Source: Lachnospiraceae bacterium
Lineage (GTDB): Bacteria; Bacillota_A; Clostridia; Lachnospirales; Lachnospiraceae
Assembly (NCBI GenBank): GCA_017464045.1
Contig: JAFUEG010000377.1
Span: forward strand, 1-6,880
Length of the DNA: 6,880 bases
Reading direction: 5' to 3'
Shown here piece by piece: positions 1 to 6,239 of the stretch (its first letter is position 1; each line of letters opens with the position of its first letter). A model generated the notes under the pieces. That model saw only the letters and a program-made list of their open reading frames with translations. It was not told the DNA's origin and made no database searches. The position numbers were made by a program, and so were the translations under genes.

Positions 1-807
1 GGTATAGTTTCTGAAAATGTTACATTAGTTGATGCTGTTGAATGTACAAATCTTATCGTTGGCAAGGAGTACACTGTAAAAGGAAAACTCTATAATACGG
101 AAACAGGTGAACCTTTTAAGGATGGTCAAAATGACGTGACTTCTGAAAAGACATTTCCGGCAGTTGAAAAAAATATGACAGTTGAGCTTGAATTTACTTT
201 TGATTCTACCTCACTTATGGGTAAGACGATAGTAGTATTTGAGGATTTATACCACAATAATATCAGGGTTGCCGGTCATGCGAGATTGGATGACAAGGAA
301 CAACAGGTGCACTATCCGATGATAGAAACCACAGCAAAAAATGCTGTAGATGGTGGAAAAATAGCTTCTCCAAATAAAAAAATTACTTTAAATGATACAG
401 TCAGCATTTCAAATGTTGATGTCGGAGAAGAACTGGTTATCAGAGGAGTTATATATGATAAATCGACCGGTGAGAAACTGTTGATTGATGGATCTGAGGT
501 CTGGGCTGATTCAAAATTTACATCTGTTGATAATAACATGAAAACGGACGTTGTCTTTAACTTTGATGCATCAGAACTTGCAGGAAAGAGTGTAGTTTTA
601 TATGAGTATATGTATATTGCCGGTGAAGAAGGAAATGAAGTGCTTGTGGCGAGTCATGAAGATATAAACTATGAAGGCCAGACTATATTTTTTTCTGATG
701 AACCAAAGACAGGAGATAAGGATTTCACGGGAGTAATTGCTTTGATGGTAATATCGGTATTAGGTATAACAATAGTCGGTGTTAAGATTAAAAAAATGCA
801 TGAGTGA
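1..807 (+). CDS. VaFE-repeat, sortase-anchored surface protein (3' part; start outside window)
   Basis: The frame is open from base 1 and codes for 268 residues before TGA at 805-807, so the start lies upstream; the GTG at 136 is an internal valine. Two tandem VaFE (T-Q ester bond) repeats are visible. The first, residues 1-105, lacks its N-terminal edge but has the VVFE motif at 78-81 and a closing EQQV near 100. The second, about 107-230, has Thr-Thr at 110-111, VVLYE at 198-202 and Gln227, placed as the Thr, Glu and Gln of an intramolecular ester crosslink. These domains form stiff stalks of adhesins in Gram-positive bacteria. The C-terminus is a cell-wall sorting signal: EPKTG at 234-238, a hydrophobic segment at about 242-260, then KIKK. 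A sortase should cut in PKTG and attach the protein to peptidoglycan. The ligand-binding head is not in the window, so the adhesion target is unknown. Family call is confident; function beyond surface display is inferred. Confidence 0.9.
   Translation, partial: GIVSENVTLVDAVECTNLIVGKEYTVKGKLYNTETGEPFKDGQNDVTSEKTFPAVEKNMTVELEFTFDSTSLMGKTIVVFEDLYHNNIRVAGHARLDDKEQQVHYPMIETTAKNAVDGGKIASPNKKITLNDTVSISNVDVGEELVIRGVIYDKSTGEKLLIDGSEVWADSKFTSVDNNMKTDVVFNFDASELAGKSVVLYEYMYIAGEEGNEVLVASHEDINYEGQTIFFSDEPKTGDKDFTGVIALMVISVLGITIVGVKIKKMHE
700..807 (+). other. Sortase cell-wall sorting signal at the C-terminus of the surface protein
   Basis: The last 36 residues hold the tripartite signal: an EPKTG pentapeptide (700-714) followed by Asp, about 19 mostly hydrophobic residues, and a basic tail KIKKMHE. 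The first position is Glu rather than the usual Leu, a relaxed form of LPXTG. Which sortase class recognises it cannot be told; no sortase gene lies in the window. Confidence 0.8.
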
Positions 808-834
808 TATAAAATATCCATACAATATTTTATA
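808..834. repeat. A/T-only inverted repeat after the surface-protein gene
   Basis: A 10-bp perfect inverted repeat (808-817 with 825-834) encloses the 7-base loop ccataca. It begins at the base after the surface-protein stop codon. The stem is made only of A and T and no run of T follows, so it is a poor intrinsic terminator. It could still help 3'-end formation or RNA stability. No better terminator is visible for the surface-protein gene. Confidence 0.3.
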
Positions 835-842
835 AAATAATC

Positions 843-872
843 TTGACTTTTTTTGCTTATAGGTTGTAAAAT
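843..872 (+). promoter_or_regulatory. Predicted sigma-A promoter for the MATE leader RNA
   Basis: A -35 box TTGACT (843-848) and a -10 box TAAAAT (867-872) are separated by 18 bases. Transcription would start near 879, giving a leader of roughly 130 bases before the MATE start codon. That fits the structured RNA found immediately downstream. No operator is recognisable. Confidence 0.6.
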
Positions 873-903
873 ACACAAGATTAAAAAAGAATAATAATTT
901 AAT

Positions 904-990
904 GTGAAGAGCATGGTGAGATGTTTCACGAGTTGGAAGACTAAGACTCCGTTGGCAGATATCTCCACTATGCTCTTCTTGCGCTTTTTG
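904..990 (+). ncRNA. Structured leader RNA of the MATE gene; candidate guanidine-IV (mepA-motif) riboswitch
   Basis: The leader contains a long stem of 17 base pairs: 906-922 pairs with 961-978, with one bulged C and one G-U pair. The 38-base top holds a smaller possible hairpin (930-934 with 945-949). The long stem is followed by T-rich sequence ending in TTTTT (985-989), which suggests a terminator. A competing hairpin, 904-909 with 924-929, would use up the 5' arm and release it, the arrangement expected of a switch. MATE efflux genes in Clostridia are known targets of the guanidine-IV riboswitch (mepA motif), which turns expression on by preventing termination. That assignment rests on context and architecture only; I cannot match the consensus from memory. 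A different ligand, or a protein-controlled attenuator, is possible. Confidence 0.5.
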
Positions 991-1007
991 ATAAGAGAGG
1001 AGTTTTT

Positions 1008-2402
1008 ATGGAACAAAATAACAGATTTTTGGAAACTGAAGAACCCGGAAAGCTTATGAGGATGTATTCGATACCATGTATCATTTCACTTCTTGTGGCA
1101 GCACTTTATAACATAGTCGATCAGCTTTTTATAGCCAATGCATCTTATCTTGGTTCTTATGGAAATGCTGCCAATACCGTGGTATTTCCCCTTACAGTAG
1201 TTGCACTTGCATTTGCGGTTATGATAGGCGACGGAGCCTGCGCATTTACTTCGATTTGTCTTGGTCAGGAAAGACGGGATGATGCAAAAAGGAGTGTGGG
1301 AAGTGCTGTTACGCTCAGTGTGGTAACGGGTATCGTTATTATGATAATTTATCTCGTCTTTCAGACGGGTATTATCACTATGTTTGGCGGAAGAGTTAAT
1401 GACGAAACTTTTGTACAGTCTAAAGAATATTTCTTTTGGATTACACTGGGAATACCGTTTTATGTATTTGGTCAGGCGATGAATCCTGTTATTCGTTCTG
1501 ACGGAAGCCCAAAGTTTGCGATGTTTTCAACGGTTATCGGTGCGATAGTAAATATAATATTTGACCCTATATTTATCTATGGGACGAAGTGGGGTATGAT
1601 GGGAGCGGCTATTGCCACAGATATGGGACAGATTGTAACAGTTGTTTTATCTGTATGGTATCTCATTCATATGAAGGAAATTAAGCTTGATAAGGAAAGT
1701 TTTAAGCTGGATGGAAAACTGGTAAAAAGATTTATACCACTGGGTGTTACATCTCTGCTTTCGCAGATTTCACTTGTTGCAGCTATGGCAGCTATAAATA
1801 ACATGATTAGAAAATATGGTGCTCTGGACGAGATATTCAGTCAGGAACAGTATGCTCAGATACCTATGGCAGTTGTTGGTATAGTTATGAAGTTTTTCCA
1901 GATAGTCATATCTATTGCGGTAGGTATGGCAGCAGGATGTATACCCGTTGTTGGTTACAATGTAGGTGCCGGACGAAAGGACCGTGTAAAGGTTTTATTT
2001 AAGCTCTTACTTAAGTGTGAGGCTATACTTGGTGCCGTGGCACTTTTGATAGTTGAATTCCTGCCAAAGCAGTTAATCGGTATATTTGGAGCTTCAAATG
2101 AGAGTACCTATTATACAGATTTTGCAATTAAATCATTTAGAATTTATCTCTGTATGATGGTGCTTGCTACTGTTAATAAGGGTACATTTATATTTTTGCA
2201 GGCTGTTGGAAAAGCCAAAGAATCCACGATTATCTCCATGGCAAGAGAGATAGTATTTGGTGTAGGATTTGCACTTTTGCTTCCAAGGTTCTTCGAACTT
2301 GACGGGGTGCTTTACTCTATGCCGGTATCAGATTTACTCGCCTTTTTTATAGCAATATATTTTATTATCAGAACCATGAAGGAAATGACAGTTGAAGAAT
2401 AA
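1008..2402 (+). CDS. MATE-family multidrug/cation efflux transporter (MepA-like)
   Basis: This 464-residue membrane protein has the usual MATE length (about 450) and two homologous halves of six predicted helices. Signature stretches of the N-terminal half include GDGACAFTSICLGQ (74-87) and the run from NPVIRSDGSPKFAM (159-172) through NIIFDPIFIYG (182-192) to WGMMGAAIATDMGQ (195-208). The matching C-half signature is PVVGYNVGAGRKDRV (313-327). Such proteins export drugs or small organic cations in exchange for Na+ or H+ across the cell membrane. The substrate cannot be read from sequence; the structured leader hints at a specific small molecule. Translation starts at ATG 1008 behind agaggag (996-1002), 5 bases away. 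The gene has its own promoter and no clear intrinsic terminator: only a T-tract (2417-2424) lies downstream. Confidence 0.93.
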   Translation: MEQNNRFLETEEPGKLMRMYSIPCIISLLVAALYNIVDQLFIANASYLGSYGNAANTVVFPLTVVALAFAVMIGDGACAFTSICLGQERRDDAKRSVGSAVTLSVVTGIVIMIIYLVFQTGIITMFGGRVNDETFVQSKEYFFWITLGIPFYVFGQAMNPVIRSDGSPKFAMFSTVIGAIVNIIFDPIFIYGTKWGMMGAAIATDMGQIVTVVLSVWYLIHMKEIKLDKESFKLDGKLVKRFIPLGVTSLLSQISLVAAMAAINNMIRKYGALDEIFSQEQYAQIPMAVVGIVMKFFQIVISIAVGMAAGCIPVVGYNVGAGRKDRVKVLFKLLLKCEAILGAVALLIVEFLPKQLIGIFGASNESTYYTDFAIKSFRIYLCMMVLATVNKGTFIFLQAVGKAKESTIISMAREIVFGVGFALLLPRFFELDGVLYSMPVSDLLAFFIAIYFIIRTMKEMTVEE

Positions 2403-2431
2403 AACCGTATGACATATTTTTTTTACTGCAC

Positions 2432-2460
2432 TTGAATATAAAATAAATAAAGTATATAAT
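2432..2460 (+). promoter_or_regulatory. Predicted sigma-A promoter of upp
   Basis: TTGAAT (2432-2437) and a perfect TATAAT (2455-2460) are spaced by 17 bases. The ribosome site ggggagga (2477-2484) lies only 17 bases after the -10 box, so the 5' leader is very short and leaves no room for a PyrR-type attenuator. The region closely resembles the promoter at 3180-3208. Confidence 0.8.
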
Positions 2461-2493
2461 AAACCTTAGTTTACTTGGGGAGGAAAGTTTTAT

Positions 2494-3126
2494 ATGAGAG
2501 ATAATGTCACAGTAATTAATCATCCGCTATTAAAGCATAAAATTTCCATGATGAGAGATAAAAATACAGGTACCAATGAGTTTCGAAAGCTTACTGAGGA
2601 AGTAGCTATGCTTATGGGATATGAGGCACTTAGGGATCTGCCTACAGAAGATGTAGCTATTGAAACTCCGATAGAGGAGTGTATGGCTCCTTTTATAGCC
2701 GGCAAAAAACCGGCACTGGTTCCAATTTTAAGGGCAGGACTCGGTATGGTAAGCGGTATGCTTACGCTTGTTCCGGCTGCAAAAGTTGGACACATAGGTA
2801 TGTATCGTGATGAGGAGACGAAGGAGCCGCAGGAATATTATTGTAAGCTTCCACGACCTATAGAGGACAGGCTTATAATTGTTCTTGATCCGATGACTGC
2901 AACAGGTGGTTCAGCTTGTGATGCTTTGGCTCAGATTAAGAAAGCAGGCGGAACACATATTAAATATATGACAATTATTGCTTCCCCGGATGGCCTTGAT
3001 AAGGTTGTAAGTGAGCATCCGGATGTGCAGATTTATGTTGCACAGGTTGACAGATGTCTTAATGATGACGCATATATTTGTCCGGGATTAGGAGATGCCG
3101 GAGACAGAATTTTCGGAACGAAATAG
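2494..3126 (+). CDS. upp: Uracil phosphoribosyltransferase
   Basis: Upp converts uracil and PRPP to UMP and pyrophosphate, the main route for salvaging uracil, in the cytoplasm. The 210-residue length fits the family (about 208-210). The protein aligns end to end by eye with the enzyme known from E. coli: [13 protein letters not shown] near the start, PILRAGLGM (77-85), MYRDEET (103-109), the PRPP-binding loop [12 protein letters not shown] (129-140), and the C-terminal uracil-binding segment [16 protein letters not shown] (195-210). All key segments are present. The start at ATG 2494 follows a strong ggggagga site. The gene is monocistronic, with its own promoter and an intrinsic terminator. 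Neighbouring genes are unrelated in function, so this is a housekeeping gene between accessory ones. Confidence 0.98.
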   Translation: MRDNVTVINHPLLKHKISMMRDKNTGTNEFRKLTEEVAMLMGYEALRDLPTEDVAIETPIEECMAPFIAGKKPALVPILRAGLGMVSGMLTLVPAAKVGHIGMYRDEETKEPQEYYCKLPRPIEDRLIIVLDPMTATGGSACDALAQIKKAGGTHIKYMTIIASPDGLDKVVSEHPDVQIYVAQVDRCLNDDAYICPGLGDAGDRIFGTK

Positions 3127-3135
3127 TTTAACTGT

Positions 3136-3172
3136 TGTGTCAACGGAGATAATCTCCGTTGACATATTTTTT
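3136..3172 (+). terminator. Intrinsic terminator of upp
   Basis: The arms 3136-3149 and 3153-3166 form a stem of up to 14 base pairs, closed by a 3-base loop. The core GTCAACGGAGA pairs perfectly with TCTCCGTTGAC, and the stem is followed directly by six T (3167-3172). It starts 9 bases after the upp stop codon and separates upp from the cyclase operon. Confidence 0.93.
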
Positions 3173-3179
3173 ACCTTGC

Positions 3180-3208
3180 TTGAATGTTAAATAAATTAAG
3201 TATATAAT
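3180..3208 (+). promoter_or_regulatory. Predicted sigma-A promoter of the cyclase/binding-protein operon
   Basis: TTGAAT (3180-3185) and TATAAT (3203-3208) are spaced by 17 bases; a strong aggggagga site (3224-3232) lies 8 bases before ATG 3241. Both boxes and 14 of 17 spacer bases match the upp promoter. The short leader has no room for a c-di-GMP riboswitch. Confidence 0.8.
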
Positions 3209-3240
3209 TATGTTCAGCATACTAGGGGAGGATTACTTAC

Positions 3241-4767
3241 ATGTCAGATAAAAATCGCAAGCGTGAACGTTCGGATGAACGTTTTCGTTTGTTTCAATAT
3301 GAGGTTTTGTTTGTATTTGCTATGCTCATAATAATTGTTACGGCCTTTCTTGATTATATTATCCTCGACCGTACGGGGCAGGCTATGCAGGAAAAGGTAT
3401 CGGATTTGATAGCGGCAAACAGCAGACAGCTTGAACTTAATATTAATTCGTATCTGGAGCGTATGGAGACTACACCTACACTTCTTTTTTCTGATGAAGT
3501 CTATTATCTTTATGATGAAACCGATGGAAAAATTGAAGATTACGATAAGGTGAAAAGTGAGGAGACAATAAAAAACCGAATTGTTGATATAGGACTCATG
3601 GACAATTATTCTGATTTTGGAATTGTCTTTGCTGATGATCACAAGGTTGGCTGGGTTTCTCACGGAACACAGGATCTGTTTAAGGATGGCGGTATCTACG
3701 ATACGTTTTCAAGTTATATAACAAATCCTAAGAAAAATGACGGCTGGTGCTTTGGAGTTAACGGTAATTCTGACCGTATGTATTATATCAAGAGATTAAA
3801 TCCGAATGCGATTTTGATATCTTCTATTTATACAAGAGAGCTGGCGTCTGTATTTGTTTATCCGGAGCAGCTTGAGGAAATGACTATAAGACTTGTGGAT
3901 GAGAATAATACTATTATGTATTCTTCTGATAATTCGGAAATCGGAGATAAACTTCCGGTTGATATACTTGAAAATATAGAGGGTGAATTTTTTGATGCAG
4001 GAAATTCAAGTAGTATTGTTACCAGGGATTATTTAATAAATACAAATGTCTGTTTCAATGGATGGAGAGTTGTGTGCTCTGTTCCGACAGATATTATTTT
4101 GAAAGAAAATCAGGAGCTTAAATCATTTACTTTAAGAATATCCGGTGCGCTTGCCATGATGTTTGTGCTTGTCGGACTTATTATAATAACTAAGTTGTCA
4201 AAGCCGATGGATGGTATGGTTTCATCACTTCAGGATAAAGCAGAGATTGACAGACTTTCAGGAGTAATGAACAAGGCTGCGTTCCAGGAAAATGTAGAAA
4301 ATGAACTCAAAAAAGAGCCTGCTGATGACCTTGTAGTCTTTGTAATGATGGATATGGATAACTTTAAACAGATAAACGACAGACTTGGACACAGTTATGG
4401 TGACCAGGTTATTATTCGTATGGGTAAGCTGCTTAGAAAATTATATAATAGCCAGACTATTATCGGACGTCTGGGCGGAGATGAATTTGCTCTTTATACC
4501 GGATGCAGAGATGTTTCCATGGAGGATATCAAGGCTGCTGCAATTGAAAGGATGGAGCAGGTAATTTCCTCTTTTACGGAAGAATTTGAATATGAAAGAG
4601 AGCAATGTGAGCTTTCGATAAGTGCAGGAGTTTATATAAAAGAAGTGGCCGACACCAAATTTGAAGATTTGTATGAAAAGGCTGATAGCGCACTTTATAT
4701 TTCTAAGAAAAATGGAAAGTCATGCTATACCTTCTACGGAGAGGAGGCAGAAACTGATGAAAAATAA
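3241..4767 (+). CDS. Membrane diguanylate cyclase with extracellular dCache-like sensor
   Basis: This 508-residue protein has a membrane helix at about 19-41, an extracellular region at about 42-296, a second helix at about 297-317 and a C-terminal GGDEF domain at about 332-500. The GGDEF domain makes cyclic di-GMP from two GTP. Its active site looks intact: DMDNFKQIND (371-380) carries the metal-binding Asp and RLGGDEF (410-416) the signature loop. The inhibitory RxxD I-site expected five residues before GGDEF is absent (NSQT instead), so product feedback may be weak. The outer region resembles a dCache sensor by its length, its long first helix, and the stretch IRLVDENNTIMYSSDNSEIG (216-235). 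The stop codon overlaps the start of the binding-protein gene by 11 bp, implying translational coupling. The signal sensed is unknown; it may be the ligand-loaded partner protein. Confidence 0.93.
   Translation: MSDKNRKRERSDERFRLFQYEVLFVFAMLIIIVTAFLDYIILDRTGQAMQEKVSDLIAANSRQLELNINSYLERMETTPTLLFSDEVYYLYDETDGKIEDYDKVKSEETIKNRIVDIGLMDNYSDFGIVFADDHKVGWVSHGTQDLFKDGGIYDTFSSYITNPKKNDGWCFGVNGNSDRMYYIKRLNPNAILISSIYTRELASVFVYPEQLEEMTIRLVDENNTIMYSSDNSEIGDKLPVDILENIEGEFFDAGNSSSIVTRDYLINTNVCFNGWRVVCSVPTDIILKENQELKSFTLRISGALAMMFVLVGLIIITKLSKPMDGMVSSLQDKAEIDRLSGVMNKAAFQENVENELKKEPADDLVVFVMMDMDNFKQINDRLGHSYGDQVIIRMGKLLRKLYNSQTIIGRLGGDEFALYTGCRDVSMEDIKAAAIERMEQVISSFTEEFEYEREQCELSISAGVYIKEVADTKFEDLYEKADSALYISKKNGKSCYTFYGEEAETDEK
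4741..4759 (+). promoter_or_regulatory. Internal ribosome site and start that fix the binding-protein N-terminus
   Basis: Inside the end of the cyclase gene, gaggagg (4741-4747) lies 9 bases before ATG 4757. The product from this ATG begins with a basic and then hydrophobic signal segment. An ATG in the same frame at 4661 lies deep inside the GGDEF coding region. It would add 32 residues of shadow sequence and hide the signal segment, so 4757 is preferred. Confidence 0.9.
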
Positions 4768-6058
4768 GGCAAGATTTACATTTTTAATTATATTCTTTGT
4801 GATGACAGCATTGCTTGTATTTGCTTTAATCAGGGTAAATTTCAACGCAGGATATGGTAAAAGTTATACAACCACTCATCAGGGCGAAACAGTGATACAA
4901 CTTTCATGGTGGGGAAATGATGCAAGACACGTATATACCATGGAGGGAGTAGATAATTTTCAAGAGCAGGATCCTGATGTAATGGTTTCATACAGATATG
5001 GTGAGTGGAATGGCTACGAGAAACGTACCAAGGTATGGATGGAATCTGACAATGAGGCAGATGTGATGCAGATTAATTATGCATGGCTTGACATGTATTC
5101 TTCTGATGGCGAAGGTTTCTATGATTTAAATGAACTGGCAGAATATATTGACCTTGACAACTTTACGGAAGAAGAAAAAGCATATGGTACAAAAAACGGA
5201 AAGCTCAATGCACTTCCTATAGCGATGAATACGCATGTGTTTTATTATAATCAGGATGTGCTTGATGAGTATGGCCTGAGTCTTCCGAAAACATGGGATG
5301 ATTTATTCAATATGGGAGAGGTACTTGGTAAGGATGACAGATACGTGCTTGGAATGAGCAAAAAGCAGATGTTTATACTTATTATTTCCTACTATGAACA
5401 AAAAAGCGGAAAGCAGATGTTTAATCAGGATGGTACGCTTGCAATAAGTAAGGATGAGATGGCTGAGCTCATTGAGTTTTATAAGAGTCTTATAGATGGG
5501 CATGTTCTTTGTCCGGTTGATACATTTGACAGAAACAGATATATGTCCGGCGAGATAGCAGGTACTATGTGCTGGGTAAGCGATACTAAAATTTACTGCG
5601 ACGGCTTTGCTGAGACCGGGGCAAATGTAAGCAGGTGCATGTACCCTGTACTTCCGGATGCAAAACGTTCCGGATGGTATATAAAACCGGCAACAATGTG
5701 GGCTATAAGTGCAAACACAGAGCATCCTGAAGAAGCAGCAAAGCTTTTAAACTATCTTTTAAATGATCCATATATGGTTAAACTTCAGCAGACTGAGAAA
5801 GGTGTGCCGGTTAGTAAAAAAGCAATTGAGATACTGAACGAAGAGGGGTTATCAGAAACTAATGAGTATAAAGCCATCGAGGAAATGAATGAACATCAGG
5901 AAAATCTGCAGCTTATAATACCTAACATTGAAAATGAAAGCATAATCGATGCATTTAAGCAGGGAGCTGATGAGTATATTTTTGATAAAGCAACCGCAGA
6001 AGAATGTGCGGATGTAATCTGCGATGAAATCAATGAAATAATAGAAGGAACAGAGTAA
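4757..6058 (+). CDS. Extracellular solute-binding protein (family 1, sugar type), probably membrane-anchored
   Basis: This 433-residue protein resembles family 1 ABC binding proteins for carbohydrates. Evidence includes IQLSWWGND (47-55) at the start of the mature domain, VFYYNQDVLDEYGLSLPKTW (161-180), which matches the family hallmark YN...GL..P.TW, and MWAISANTEHPEEAAKLLNY (314-333) near the C-terminus. The N-terminus has Lys2, Lys4, Arg6, then a hydrophobic stretch at about 8-25. No cysteine follows, so it is not a lipoprotein as most Gram-positive binding proteins are. No convincing signal-peptidase site is seen, so an uncleaved anchor is likely. No permease or ATPase gene lies nearby. 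The gene is translationally coupled to a diguanylate cyclase, so I infer a sensory role rather than, or in addition to, transport. The ligand is unknown; a sugar or oligosaccharide is the family-based guess. Confidence 0.88.
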   Translation: MKNKARFTFLIIFFVMTALLVFALIRVNFNAGYGKSYTTTHQGETVIQLSWWGNDARHVYTMEGVDNFQEQDPDVMVSYRYGEWNGYEKRTKVWMESDNEADVMQINYAWLDMYSSDGEGFYDLNELAEYIDLDNFTEEEKAYGTKNGKLNALPIAMNTHVFYYNQDVLDEYGLSLPKTWDDLFNMGEVLGKDDRYVLGMSKKQMFILIISYYEQKSGKQMFNQDGTLAISKDEMAELIEFYKSLIDGHVLCPVDTFDRNRYMSGEIAGTMCWVSDTKIYCDGFAETGANVSRCMYPVLPDAKRSGWYIKPATMWAISANTEHPEEAAKLLNYLLNDPYMVKLQQTEKGVPVSKKAIEILNEEGLSETNEYKAIEEMNEHQENLQLIIPNIENESIIDAFKQGADEYIFDKATAEECADVICDEINEIIEGTE

Positions 6059-6063
6059 AAAAA

Positions 6064-6222
6064 AGTGTGTCGGGCGTGAGCCTTGTCACATTACTAATAT
6101 ATTTCGACTGTATAAAAAAATATGCACGCATGGCACGTGTTACTTAACGCCATGCTTTGCATATTTTTTATACAGTCTGATATACGCATGCTATGTGACA
6201 AGGCTCACACCCGTGTCACACT
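6064..6222. repeat. Large two-tier palindrome between convergent genes; likely bidirectional terminator
   Basis: The outer arms, 6064-6091 and 6193-6222, include a perfect 16-bp core (6076-6091 with 6193-6208), then four more pairs after one mismatch and six after a small loop. The inner arms, 6106-6134 and 6149-6177, pair over about 28 positions with one bulged A and a 1x2 internal loop, around the 14-base loop 6135-6148. Between the tiers lies an asymmetric loop (6092-6105 and 6178-6192). The inner hairpin carries A7 on one side and T6 on the other, so it can terminate transcription in both directions, fitting the convergent genes. Its size, about 159 bp, exceeds a normal terminator, and a small palindromic mobile element is an alternative. 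Confidence 0.85.
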
Positions 6223-6239
6223 AGCTGTCTGATAATGTT

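Noticed and set aside
669..1016. Minus-strand open frame of 115 codons across the MATE leader
   Set aside because: It overlaps the end of the surface gene, the promoter and the structured RNA, and its product looks like random low-complexity translation.
2403..2424. Intrinsic terminator of the MATE gene
   Set aside because: A T-tract is present but no matching 5' arm for a hairpin is found. It looks like a decayed terminator end shared with the duplicated intergenic block.
3209..3240. c-di-GMP riboswitch in front of the cyclase gene
   Set aside because: Only about 32 bases separate the -10 box from the start codon, too few for such an aptamer.
3244..3663. Minus-strand open frame of 139 codons inside the cyclase gene
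   Set aside because: It is antisense to a clear gene and the product has no domain features.
4661..4756. In-frame upstream ATG extending the binding protein by 32 residues
   Set aside because: It lies inside the GGDEF coding region, has no ribosome site, and would bury the signal segment. ATG 4757 has gaggagg 9 bases upstream.
5303..5725. Minus-strand open frame of 140 codons inside the binding-protein gene
   Set aside because: It is a shadow of a well-supported gene: its Cys/His/Tyr-rich product has no recognisable motif and there is no ribosome site.
6064..6222. CRISPR repeat or integron attC site
   Set aside because: There is one palindrome only, with no repeat-spacer series and no integrase or cas gene in view.
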